NCBI GenBank assembly: GCA_005502875.1
Contig: SCMV01000008.1
Coordinates: forward strand, 33,921-97,920
Length of the DNA stretch: 64,000 nucleotides
From: Comamonadaceae bacterium 2PF
Lineage (GTDB): Bacteria > Pseudomonadota > Gammaproteobacteria > Burkholderiales > Burkholderiaceae_C
Reading direction: 5' to 3'
Position 1 is the stretch's first letter. Each line of letters starts with the position of its first letter. Shown piece after piece: positions 44,173-52,605 of this stretch. The notes beneath the pieces are model-generated. The model did not search any database, was not told the DNA's origin, and was given only the letters and a program-made list of their open reading frames with translations. Both the position numbers and the translations under genes were made by a program.

Positions 44173-46392
44173 TCAACGCTCAGGCTGCGAGCCAGCCGGG
44201 CCACCCGAATCCGTCGCATCGGGTGCAGCGCCCACACCGACATCCTGCGACTCCCCCGCGTCGCCCAAAGACGGGTCGCGCACCTTCAGGCGCAAAGGCT
44301 GTCCACCGGCGTCCAGGGTGACCTCGGTGTCGGACGAGCGCACGTCCTTGCGGGCGCGCAGCATCACGGGGGCCGAGCCACGGGGGGGCACGGTCAGCGC
44401 GATGCGCCCCGACTCGCCACCCGGTGCCACGATGCTCAGCACGCTGGTGTCCACCAGCACGCTGGTGCTCAGCGGCTGGTCACCGGGGTTGTGCACCATC
44501 ACCTGAAACGAAGCGCCCGACATCACGACCTCGGGCCCGGTGATGCCTTCCTGAGGTCCCGCAGCCGGCGCGGCTGAGCGGGCGTTGGCCGGCGACATGG
44601 CTGACAAGGAGGTCGACATGCCGCGAACCTGCATGGTGCTGGCCTTGGCTCCGGGCCTCAGGCTCAAAGGTGCCAGGCCTGGCTGGGCCTCCGTGCCCGA
44701 CGGCAGGAAGCCCGCCGTGGAAGTCGGCTGCATCACGTTGCGCACGATGCGCGGGGTGATCAACAAGATGACCTCGGTCTTGTCGCGCGTGTCGATGTCG
44801 GTGCCAAAGAGCTTGCCCAGGCCGGGGATCTGGTGCAGGCCAGGCAGGCCGGTGGAGGTGCGGCTTTCGCTGTCGTTGAGCAAGCCGGCCAGGATCTGGG
44901 TTTCGCCATCGCGGATGCGCAGCGTGGTCGAGGCCTGGCGCGTGCCGATCTGGTAGGCGATCGAGCCTTGCGGGCCGGTGACCTCGTTGGTCACGCTGCT
45001 GACCTCGAGCGCCACCTTGATGGTGACGTCGTTGTCGAGCTGAACCTGGGGCTCGATCTCGAGCTTGAGGCCCACGTCCAGGTAGGTGACCGATGCGGAC
45101 ACGCCCACGTTGGCGGTGGACGTGGTGGTGAACACTGGCCGCTTCTCGCCCAACAGCACCTTGGCCTTTTCGCGGTTGCGCGCGCGGATGGTCGGGTTGG
45201 CCAGGATGTTGCTGCTGCCACGCGTGCTGCGCAGGTTGGCCACGGCCACGGGGTTGGGCACCAGCCAGCTCAGGCCACTGGCCGACGAGACCGTGCTGAC
45301 CGCGCCTGGCAAACCATATGAGGCCGATGCAGGCAGGTCGATGCCCACCTTGTCGAGCACCTTGCTGGAGACCTCCATGACCTCGAGTTCGAGCACCACC
45401 TCGGGCTCGGCCACGTCCAGGCCCTGGATGAGGCGCTCAATCAGGCGCACGACCTCGGGCGTGTCGCGCACCACCATCATGTTCAGGCGCTCGTCGATGA
45501 AGACGTCGCGCGTTTTGGCCACGGTGCGCACCAGGGCCTGGGCCTGCTTGGGGTCGGTGTTGACCAGGTAGAAGGTGCGCGTGACGGTTTCGAGCACGTC
45601 GCGGTTTTTCTGCTGCGTGGCCGGGAAGACCTGCACCGTGTTCTCGTTGAGCAGGCGGTGGCCGAGCTGCTGCGTGCTCAGGATCACGCGCAAGGCCTCC
45701 TCCACCGAGATGTTGCGCAGGAAGACCGTGGTTTTGGCGTCGCCGCGCACGTCCTTGTCGAAGACGAAGTTGAGGTTGGCCGCGCGGGCCAGGGCCTCGA
45801 ACACCGTCTTGAGCGGGGTTTCACGGAACTCGAGCGTCACGGGCTTGACGCCGGTGCCCAGCGTGAGGGTGGCCTGCTGGCGCACCTGCTCCTGGCGACG
45901 CGACTCGATGTCGGTCAGCAGGTCGCGCGCTGCGGGGTGGCCGGCGTCTTCGTCCAGCAGCTCGCGCAAGGTGGCCTCGGCGCGATCGAGCCGGCCCGCC
46001 TCGATGGCCTGACGGGCCTCGCCCAGTCGCAACGTGTGGCGCTGACGGCGTTGCACCTCGGCTTGCAAGGCCAGGGTGCGGGGGTGCTGCGGCGCCACGG
46101 CCTGCAAGCGCTCCAACAGGCCTCGCAAGGCCGCCAGGCTCTCGTCGCTGCGCCCTTGCGGGGCCTGGGCCAGCAGCTGGTTCACGGCTCGCTCGCGGGC
46201 CTGGATCAAAGCCAGGCGCAATCGGGCATCGGCCGGGTCCTGCAAGCTGGCCTGCTCCAGGCGCTGCACCGCGGCCTCGTGCTGCCCAAAGCGCGCCAGT
46301 TCATCGGCCTCGTTCAGGGCCTGAGGGCCGGCACAACCCGCCAGCAGCGTCGCAGCCAACAAGATCGAAAGGATGGGATCACGCATGTTCAT
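44173..46392 (-). CDS. Secretin lipoprotein, GspD/PilQ-like
   Basis: A 739-residue outer-membrane ring protein. It has a signal peptide with lipobox LLAGC (Cys20), a TPR-like helical region to about residue 170, a secretin N0/STN domain (VTLEFRETPLKTVFEALARA), N1/N3-type repeats (FYLVNTDPKQAQALVRTVAK, MMVVRDTPEVVRLIERLIQG), and the secretin barrel. The barrel signs are the LANPTIRARNREKAKVLLGE segment and RDGETQILAGLLNDSESRTS. A C-terminal extension of about 90 residues (FQVMVHNPGDQPLSTSVLVD) looks like a cohesin/immunoglobulin-like fold not found in standard GspD. As a lipoprotein it may not need a separate pilotin. ATG at 46392 overlaps the upstream stop as ATGA. Confidence 0.92.
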   Translation of the reverse strand: MNMRDPILSILLAATLLAGCAGPQALNEADELARFGQHEAAVQRLEQASLQDPADARLRLALIQARERAVNQLLAQAPQGRSDESLAALRGLLERLQAVAPQHPRTLALQAEVQRRQRHTLRLGEARQAIEAGRLDRAEATLRELLDEDAGHPAARDLLTDIESRRQEQVRQQATLTLGTGVKPVTLEFRETPLKTVFEALARAANLNFVFDKDVRGDAKTTVFLRNISVEEALRVILSTQQLGHRLLNENTVQVFPATQQKNRDVLETVTRTFYLVNTDPKQAQALVRTVAKTRDVFIDERLNMMVVRDTPEVVRLIERLIQGLDVAEPEVVLELEVMEVSSKVLDKVGIDLPASASYGLPGAVSTVSSASGLSWLVPNPVAVANLRSTRGSSNILANPTIRARNREKAKVLLGEKRPVFTTTSTANVGVSASVTYLDVGLKLEIEPQVQLDNDVTIKVALEVSSVTNEVTGPQGSIAYQIGTRQASTTLRIRDGETQILAGLLNDSESRTSTGLPGLHQIPGLGKLFGTDIDTRDKTEVILLITPRIVRNVMQPTSTAGFLPSGTEAQPGLAPLSLRPGAKASTMQVRGMSTSLSAMSPANARSAAPAAGPQEGITGPEVVMSGASFQVMVHNPGDQPLSTSVLVDTSVLSIVAPGGESGRIALTVPPRGSAPVMLRARKDVRSSDTEVTLDAGGQPLRLKVRDPSLGDAGESQDVGVGAAPDATDSGGPAGSQPER

Positions 46393-47027
46393 TTCATGGC
46401 CACCGTCTGGCTCTGCTGAAGCGGCAGGTAAGTCAGCCGCATGAGCCGCTCCTGGATCTTGTCGACGCGCCACTGCCCCTCGATGACATCGCCCTCGCGG
46501 GCCACCCAGGTGGAGACCGGGCCGCTGATGACCGCGCGGCGCAGGGCCTTTTGTCCCCCCACGGCGTCGTCGTCGAAGCGGCCCACCCACTGGTGCGGAA
46601 AGGGCGGCGCCACGGGTGCAGCGTCCACAGGACGCGCCTGCCTGGGGGCCGGCGGCGCAGGCGGCACAGCCATGGCCCAGGCCGATGGCGTGGCCGCGTT
46701 CATCTCTCGCGCAGGGGGCAAGGCGTCAACCTGTGCGCGCTGCGCCTGAAGGGCCCGCACGCGCTCGACCAGCCAGGCTTGCGTGGCCGCCGGTTCGGCG
46801 TCATGGCCCAGCACACCTTGTGGCGCCACCCGACCAGCCTGGCGAACAGGCACGGCCGAGGCATCCGGGCGGCCATCGACACGGGCTTGAGGCCGAGTCC
46901 CTGCAGGCGATCGGGCCGAAGCCGGCCGCTCGGCCACCTCGATGTCACCAGGGTCTTCTTCGCCTTGCTGCAACCACAAGGTCGCACCCAGCGCCACCGC
47001 AAGGGCGATCAGCAATGGAGGCCTCAT
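46389..47027 (-). CDS. GspC/PilP-like bridging protein
   Basis: A 212-residue protein with one N-terminal membrane span (MRPPLLIALAVALGATLWLQ), a Pro/Ala/Arg-rich linker and a small C-terminal domain. That domain (WVAREGDVIEGQWRVDKIQE, then RLMRLTYLPLQ) resembles the homology region of GspC/PilP that links the inner-membrane platform to the secretin. Sequence similarity is low, so the call rests on layout and position just before the secretin. Overlaps both neighbours by 4 bases (ATGA). Confidence 0.65.
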   Translation of the reverse strand: MRPPLLIALAVALGATLWLQQGEEDPGDIEVAERPASARSPAGTRPQARVDGRPDASAVPVRQAGRVAPQGVLGHDAEPAATQAWLVERVRALQAQRAQVDALPPAREMNAATPSAWAMAVPPAPPAPRQARPVDAAPVAPPFPHQWVGRFDDDAVGGQKALRRAVISGPVSTWVAREGDVIEGQWRVDKIQERLMRLTYLPLQQSQTVAMK

Positions 47028-47713
47028 GGCGACTCCCCTTTGCGCGGCGGCGCCGACAGCCGCCACCACAACGACAGGCTCACCTGCGCACGCACCTGGT
47101 CGGACTGCACGTCGCTGCGTTGGATGTCGATGGCGTCCACCGTCAGCCCTGGCTCTCGCTGCAGGCGATCGAGCCACGTGCGCAAGGCGGGGTAAGGCGC
47201 CTGCAGGGGCATGGTCATGCGCTGTCGCCACAGGCCGCTGGGCAGCGCATCGGAGCCGGAGCCAGGTCCAGCAGGTGCCAGCCACTTCACGGCCTCGCCT
47301 TGCCACTGCACCGACTGCAAAGGCACACCCACCTGCTCAGCGGACGCCAGCACGCGCGCCTGCCGGGCCATGCGCTGGCTCTCATCGGGCAGGCCAGACC
47401 ACAGGCTGGCCCAGGCCTGCCCCGGCTCGTTCAAGCTCTGGGCCTCGGAGGCGACCGCGCTGCCTGGCGTGGCACGCGCGATGAGCCCGTGCCGCAGTCG
47501 CCGCACATCGGACTCGGCCTGCGCCAGGGCCTCGTGGCGCCTGGGCAGCTCCAGCTGCGTGAACCAGGCGCAGGCCAACAGCAGCGCCGCGCCGACCAGG
47601 CCGGGCCACCCCCATTGGCGCAACCAGCGGGGCAGCGGCACCGACCGGGACCGAGACACCGCCACATCGGTTGACGATGGCGACATCGGCGACGAGTGCG
47701 TTGAAGCGCTCAT
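47024..47713 (-). CDS. GspM/PilO-like platform protein
   Basis: A 229-residue protein with a short cytoplasmic tail, one membrane span at about 36-52 (WPGLVGAALLLACAWFTQLE), a periplasmic coiled coil and a ferredoxin-like C-terminal domain (LRTWLDRLQREPGLTVDAID). This is the layout of GspM/PilO. Overlaps the GspL-like gene and the GspC-like gene by 4 bases on each side. Confidence 0.7.
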   Translation of the reverse strand: MSASTHSSPMSPSSTDVAVSRSRSVPLPRWLRQWGWPGLVGAALLLACAWFTQLELPRRHEALAQAESDVRRLRHGLIARATPGSAVASEAQSLNEPGQAWASLWSGLPDESQRMARQARVLASAEQVGVPLQSVQWQGEAVKWLAPAGPGSGSDALPSGLWRQRMTMPLQAPYPALRTWLDRLQREPGLTVDAIDIQRSDVQSDQVRAQVSLSLWWRLSAPPRKGESP

Positions 47714-49131
47714 GGCTGCCCCCCGCCCGAGCTCACGTTGACGCGCCAGGACAGCGTGCCACGTTCACTGGGCACCGGCTGAAGCAGGGCATCGCGCCGC
47801 TGCAACTCGGCCTGGGGCCCCAGCTCTTGCACCCATTGCAGCGCAGCGGCGTCATCGGGCACGGCAGCCTGCAGGCGCCATGCCAGCGGCTGCCCTGGGC
47901 GGGCGCCCCATGCAGCCAGGTCCACCTGAAAGCCCGTCAGCGAGATGCCGCGCTCATGCGCCGTGGCGTCGGCGTGATCCAGCGCAGCAGCCCAGGGGTG
48001 CCCCAGCCAGGCCGCGAGTTGCGACGCCGAACGCCAGCCTTCGGGCTGCAGCACCGGAGCCTGCGCCTTGGTTGACACCGCTCCTGCCTGATCGAGCGAC
48101 GACGAAGGCGCGGCGCTTGGCGTGGCTCGGGCATGCGCCTGCAGCCGCGACAGCTCGGCCTCGGTGGCCTGCTCGCTGGCCACAAGCTGAGAGGACAAAT
48201 CCATGGCGTGAACCACCGCGATGGCCCCCAGGGCCAGCAAGGCCCAGGACCAGAAGGAAGTGCGCACGCGCGGGCCGCTGAAGTTCAGCGACTCGGCCCA
48301 GTCTGTCCGATCAGCCCGATCAAACCAGCCAGCCCTCCATGCACGCGGCCGCCGGCTGAGCGCTTGGGCCACTTCGGCCGCTTCGGCCGCTTGGTTCGAT
48401 TCACCCGCGCCAGCAACTTCGGACGCCTCGAACACCAGGTCTGCCGACTCGGTGCCGTCCGAGGGGTCAGCGGCCACGAAGGCCAGCGAACGCAACACCC
48501 ACTTCCCCGATTCGGCGCTCACCCGGGCTTGGGTCTGCCAGCCTCCTTCGCGCCATGACCAAAGGCGCGGCGCGTGCCCATCGGAGGACGGCGGCAGGTC
48601 CCGCCAGGCGCTGGCCAAGGCCCCGGCCCACCAGGGCTGCAAGGCACGCAAGGCCAGGCCATGTCGCCGCGCCACCGCCTGCAGCCCCTCGGCGAGCGCG
48701 CGCGGCAGCGCACACGCCACAGCCACGGGTGCGCGCCCCTGGTCCAGCGAGGTCTGCACCAACCAGTCGGTGTCAAAGTCGCCCGCAGGCAAATCAAGGT
48801 AATGCGCCCAACGATCGGCCGCTCGCTCGCGCAAGACCTGCGCATCGGTCAGGTCGCCATCGGCCAGCATCAACAGCATGTGCGACGACAGCAACAGCTC
48901 CACGGCCGCGCCTTCGTGGGCCGCAGCCCAGGCCTCGAATGCCTGGGTGAGCTCGGCCACCGCCTGCGCCCCACCCCTTGCCTGCGCATCGGCCGGCAAC
49001 GTCAGCGCCAGCGGACGGCGCCAGCTTGCCAAGCGCTGTCGCCAGCGCCGCAGCCACCTGGACACGACCGCCTTTTTCGACGTGACGGCGTCCACTTCCA
49101 GCATGGCAGGGATGTGGGTGCGCGCCTTCAT
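47710..49131 (-). CDS. GspL-like (PilM-PilN fusion-type) platform protein
   Basis: A 473-residue protein with a large cytoplasmic N-terminal domain of about 290 residues, one membrane span at about 292-310 (SFWSWALLALGAIAVVHAMD) and a periplasmic domain. That layout equals GspL, which docks the secretion ATPase. The cytoplasmic part shows no ATP-binding actin motifs. The cytoplasm-to-membrane junction DWAESLNFSGPR resembles the PilN/GspL entry. The match is by layout and position rather than clear sequence identity. Overlaps the ATPase gene and the GspM-like gene by 4 bases each. Confidence 0.7.
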   Translation of the reverse strand: MKARTHIPAMLEVDAVTSKKAVVSRWLRRWRQRLASWRRPLALTLPADAQARGGAQAVAELTQAFEAWAAAHEGAAVELLLSSHMLLMLADGDLTDAQVLRERAADRWAHYLDLPAGDFDTDWLVQTSLDQGRAPVAVACALPRALAEGLQAVARRHGLALRALQPWWAGALASAWRDLPPSSDGHAPRLWSWREGGWQTQARVSAESGKWVLRSLAFVAADPSDGTESADLVFEASEVAGAGESNQAAEAAEVAQALSRRPRAWRAGWFDRADRTDWAESLNFSGPRVRTSFWSWALLALGAIAVVHAMDLSSQLVASEQATEAELSRLQAHARATPSAAPSSSLDQAGAVSTKAQAPVLQPEGWRSASQLAAWLGHPWAAALDHADATAHERGISLTGFQVDLAAWGARPGQPLAWRLQAAVPDDAAALQWVQELGPQAELQRRDALLQPVPSERGTLSWRVNVSSGGGQP

Positions 49132-50765
49132 TCGACCAGCGTCACGCGGTTGAGTTCGTCGATGGTGGACTCGCCTCGCAGCACGGCGGCCAGGGCCGCT
49201 TCACGCAGCAGGCGCGTGCCACTGGCGCGAGCGTGCGCCTTGACCTGCGTGAGGGGTGCGCGCGCCACGATCAGGTCGCGCAAGGTGTCGTCCATCAGCA
49301 AGATCTCGGCGATCGCCTGGCGACCTCGGTAGCCTGTGCCACGGCAATGCGTGCAGCCCACCGCGCGCATGAAGCGCCCCTTGGCATCGAGGGGCAATTG
49401 CGCGGCACGCAGGTCGCTGGCCAAGGGCTGGCAAGGCTGAGCGCAATGCATGCACAGCTTGCGCATCAGGCGCTGCGCCACCACCCCATTGAGCGCCGAG
49501 ACCATGTTGTACAGGTCGACCCCCATGTGCATGAAACGCCCCACCACATCGAACACGTTGTTGGCGTGGATGGTGGACAGCACCAGGTGACCGGTGAGCG
49601 CCGCCTGCGAGGCGATCTGCGCCGTCTCCGCATCGCGGATCTCACCGACCATCACGCGGTCGGGGTCGTGGCGCAGGATGCTGCGCAGGCCGCGCGCAAA
49701 CGTCAGGCCCTTTTTCTCGTTGACGGGGATCTGCACCACGCCTCCGAGCTGGTACTCCACCGGGTCTTCGATGGTGATGATCTTGTCGGCGCCGTCGTTG
49801 ATTTCCTGCACCACGGCGTACAGCGTGGTCGTCTTGCCGCTGCCCGTGGGGCCGGTCACCAGCAGCAGCCCGTAAGGCTTGCGCGCCAGTCTGCGCACCA
49901 CGGCCGCGTCATCGGCTTCAAAGCCCAGGCCTTCGAGGCTGAGCGCCTGCTGCTCAGCGGCCAGCCGAGAGCGGTCGAGGATGCGCAACACCGCGTCTTC
50001 GCCGAAGCTGCTGGGCATGATGGAGACGCGGAAGTCGACTTCGCGCACGCCATCGGCACCCGCGTTGGCCGACTGCTGCACCCGCAGCTTGAAGCGCCCG
50101 TCCTGCGGCAGGCGGCGCTCCCCGATGTCGAGCTCGGCCATCACCTTCAGGCGCGAGACCAGCTGCTCGGCCACCTCGCGCGAGCCGATGTCGCCCACGT
50201 GCACCATCACGCCATCGAGCCGGTGACGGATCACCATGCCCTGCGCCGTGGATTCAAGGTGCAAGTCGCTGGCCTGGGCCTTGAGCGCGTCGAACAACGT
50301 CGCATCCAGCATGCGCACCACCGGGCTGCTTTCGCGCGAGATGGTATCCACCGACAGGGCCTGCCCCGCCTGACCTGATGCAGCATCCGCAGCCAAAGCG
50401 ATGGGCAACAAGGTGCCCCGGGCCTCGAAGGCCTGCTCCCCACGCGCCAGCCACAGGCTGAGCGTGTCCTCGTCGACCTCGCGCCAGCGCACCGGGGCCG
50501 CCACCGCGCGGCTGACCGCCTCGCGCAACATCGCGTCCGCGGCATCGCGTGCCAGGGCCCACGGTGCACCCGCCTCGTCCCGCACCACCACCACTTTCAG
50601 GCGCATGGCACGGTTGAGCGGCCAGTTGCGCCAGTCGGGTTGCCAGGCCAGCATGGCATCGGCTGCCACCTCGGCGCCCACACGGGGGGCCGATCGCGCT
50701 GCCGCAGGGTCGGGCAGCGATGAACCCATCGACGCGCCTTGCGCCGGCAACAGTCGCGCGTTCAC
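49128..50765 (-). CDS. GspE/PilB-family secretion ATPase
   Basis: A 545-residue cytoplasmic ATPase that powers pseudopilus assembly. N-terminal docking region to about 150, then the core with Walker A GPTGSGKTTT (305-314), the Asp box ITIEDPVEYQLGGVVQIPVN, Walker B RVMVGEIRD, the His box GHLVLSTIHANNVFDVVGRF, and a zinc-binding four-cysteine loop (CMHC...C, CTHC). GTG start at 50765 overlaps the upstream GspF stop as GTGA; an ATG at 50729 would be the first ATG. The whole family feature order is complete. Confidence 0.93.
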   Translation of the reverse strand: MNARLLPAQGASMGSSLPDPAAARSAPRVGAEVAADAMLAWQPDWRNWPLNRAMRLKVVVVRDEAGAPWALARDAADAMLREAVSRAVAAPVRWREVDEDTLSLWLARGEQAFEARGTLLPIALAADAASGQAGQALSVDTISRESSPVVRMLDATLFDALKAQASDLHLESTAQGMVIRHRLDGVMVHVGDIGSREVAEQLVSRLKVMAELDIGERRLPQDGRFKLRVQQSANAGADGVREVDFRVSIMPSSFGEDAVLRILDRSRLAAEQQALSLEGLGFEADDAAVVRRLARKPYGLLLVTGPTGSGKTTTLYAVVQEINDGADKIITIEDPVEYQLGGVVQIPVNEKKGLTFARGLRSILRHDPDRVMVGEIRDAETAQIASQAALTGHLVLSTIHANNVFDVVGRFMHMGVDLYNMVSALNGVVAQRLMRKLCMHCAQPCQPLASDLRAAQLPLDAKGRFMRAVGCTHCRGTGYRGRQAIAEILLMDDTLRDLIVARAPLTQVKAHARASGTRLLREAALAAVLRGESTIDELNRVTLVE

Positions 50766-51871
50766 TGGATCTGCTCCGCCACCTGGAAGATCGGCAGGTA
50801 CATCAGCACCACGATGCCGCCGATCAGCACACCCATGATCAACATCAGCGCCGGGCTGATGACCTTGCCCACCCACTCGGTGAAACGCGCCAGCTCCTCG
50901 TCGTAGAAGGTGGCCGCCCGCTCGAGCATGGGGCCGAGTTCACCCGTCTGCTCGCCCACGCGGATCATGCGCAGCGACACCGGCGTGCACAGGCCATTCG
51001 CCTGCAGCGCATCCGACAGGCGCGTGCCTTCCTGCACCTTGCGCCTTGCGCTCATCAACGAGGGCCGCAGCGATGGGCCCACCAACTCCAGCGTGGCCTC
51101 CAGCGCCGGCACCACGGCCACACCGGCCTGCAGCAGCAACCCCAGCGTACGGTACAGCGAGGCCAGCTCGATCAAACGCAGGCGCGGCCCGATCACCGGC
51201 GTGCGCCAGAGCTGATCGGCCGCTGCGGCGCGCACCGTGGGCGAACGCCAGGCCGCCAGGGCCATCACCACCATGCCCACCAGCCCCATGACGAACCACC
51301 ACGGGTGCGCCCCCACCGCCGTGCCCAGCTTGAGCAACAAGCCCGACAAAACCGGCAGATCGCCACCCATGCCTTCGTAGATTTCGGCAAAACGCGGCAC
51401 CACGAACACCGTCAGGAAGGCCATCACCAACAGGCTGGCCGCGATCAGGATGAGCGGGTAGATGGCCGCGCCCACCAGCTTGTCGCGCAGGCCCGTCACC
51501 CAGGCCAGGTAGGCCGCGTGCTGGCGCAACGCCTGAGGCGTCTGGCCGGTGCGCTGGCTGGCCTCGATCGAGGCGATGAGCAGCGTACTGAAGGCCTCTG
51601 GCTGCTCACGCATGGCCTGCGCCAATGGGCGGCCTTCGGACAACGCCATGTTCAGCCTCGACAGCACCCTCGCCACATCGGGCGACGACTCCTTCTCGCG
51701 CAACGTGGCGATGGCTTCGAACAAGGGGATGCCAGCGTCGAGCAGCACGGCCAACTCCTGGCAGAACAGGCGGCGCGGAAAGGCCGCTGGACGCCGGGCC
51801 AGCGACTGCTGCCACCAGGGCTGCTTCGTCGCGCCACGCTGAGCGTGCACGGGTTGGATGGGGCGGTTCAT
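50762..51871 (-). CDS. GspF-like inner-membrane platform protein
   Basis: A 369-residue polytopic protein with the two repeated GspF domains. The first repeat is FCQELAVLLDAGIPLFEAIA; the second is YRTLGLLLQAGVAVVPALEA, followed by RMIRVGEQTGELGPMLERAA. Three hydrophobic spans (around PLILIAASLLVMAFLTVFVV, FVMGLVGMVVMALAA and ALMLIMGVLIGGIVVLMYLP) are visible. It starts 14 bases after the GspG stop and overlaps the ATPase gene by 4 bases. Start at the ATG at 51871. Confidence 0.93.
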   Translation of the reverse strand: MNRPIQPVHAQRGATKQPWWQQSLARRPAAFPRRLFCQELAVLLDAGIPLFEAIATLREKESSPDVARVLSRLNMALSEGRPLAQAMREQPEAFSTLLIASIEASQRTGQTPQALRQHAAYLAWVTGLRDKLVGAAIYPLILIAASLLVMAFLTVFVVPRFAEIYEGMGGDLPVLSGLLLKLGTAVGAHPWWFVMGLVGMVVMALAAWRSPTVRAAAADQLWRTPVIGPRLRLIELASLYRTLGLLLQAGVAVVPALEATLELVGPSLRPSLMSARRKVQEGTRLSDALQANGLCTPVSLRMIRVGEQTGELGPMLERAATFYDEELARFTEWVGKVISPALMLIMGVLIGGIVVLMYLPIFQVAEQIQ

Positions 51872-51885
51872 CGGCGGGCCTGCAC

Positions 51886-52398
51886 TCACCAGCTGGTGAT
51901 GTCCTGGTCTTCGCCGCCACCGCCTTCGCGGCCGTCCTTGCCCAGCGAGAACAGGTCGTACTCGCCATGCTCGCCCGGCGCGCGGTAGCCGTAATCGCGG
52001 CCCCATGGGTCCTTGGGCGGCGCCTTGCGCAAGTAAGGCCCCCACCAGCGAGTCTCGCCGCTGGGCTGCACCCACAGCGCGCCCAGGCCTTGTTCGGTGC
52101 TCGGGTAGCGACCGGTGTCCAGGCGGTACTGGTCCAGGGCCTTGCCAAGCGCATCGACCTGCGCCGTGGCCGTCTTGCTCTCGGACTTGCCGATCTGCTT
52201 GAAAAACTGCGGCCCCACGTAGCCTGCCAGCAGGCCAATGATGACCAGCACCACCAGCAGTTCCAACAACGTGAAGCCCGCACGTTGTCCCACAAGGGCC
52301 ACGCGTGCAACCGAACCCGTCACCGACCGATCGGCAACCGAAACAACAGGGACGAGTTCAGCCTGCACCCCACGGCGGGGCGCTTGACGCGTGATCAT
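51886..52398 (-). CDS. gspG: Major pseudopilin GspG-like, first gene of the secretion operon
   Basis: A 170-residue prepilin-like protein with the cleavage motif RAG/FTLLELLVVLVIIGLLAGYV and a canonical GspG body. The body has DALGKALDQYRLDTGRYPST, EQGLGALWVQPSG, YLRKAPPKDPWGRDYGYRAP and YDLFSLGKDG. The leader from ATG 52398 is long (41 residues). GTG codons at 52302 or 52293 would give a normal short leader and may be the real start. It is the promoter-proximal gene; a PhoB box with a -10 lies upstream. Confidence 0.92.
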   Translation of the reverse strand: MITRQAPRRGVQAELVPVVSVADRSVTGSVARVALVGQRAGFTLLELLVVLVIIGLLAGYVGPQFFKQIGKSESKTATAQVDALGKALDQYRLDTGRYPSTEQGLGALWVQPSGETRWWGPYLRKAPPKDPWGRDYGYRAPGEHGEYDLFSLGKDGREGGGGEDQDITSW

Positions 52399-52461
52399 CG
52401 GGGCAATCCTTCCTGCGCTGGCCCGTGGCCTGATGCAGGCCCGGTCAACGCGACAGGCGTG

Positions 52462-52467
52462 ATCCTA
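52462..52467 (-). promoter_or_regulatory. Putative -10 element of the PhoB-type promoter
   Basis: TAGGAT on the minus strand, four of six matches to TATAAT, 11 bases beyond the PhoB box and 63 bases before the gspG ATG. Confidence 0.5.
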
Positions 52468-52478
52468 TTGGCCCATCC

Positions 52479-52496
52479 CTGACAGCTTTGTGACAG
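52479..52496 (-). promoter_or_regulatory. PhoB box upstream of the secretion operon
   Basis: Minus-strand sequence CTGTCAC AAAG CTGTCAG, two 7-base direct repeats spaced 4 bases as in the PhoB consensus (CTGTCAT n4 CTGTCAT). A -10-like TAGGAT at 52467-52462 follows 11 bases downstream, the spacing at which the second repeat replaces the -35. It points toward gspG (52398), not toward the glycerophosphodiesterase gene on the other strand. Confidence 0.75.
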
Positions 52497-52605
52497 CCAC
52501 CCCGACCATGCCCCCTTCATGCGAGGGACACACGACCGCCCTAGCCTGCTGAGCAGACCGTGGCCCTGCGCCTGGTCTGCCCAACACCCCAAGGAGTCAC
52601 CAGAG

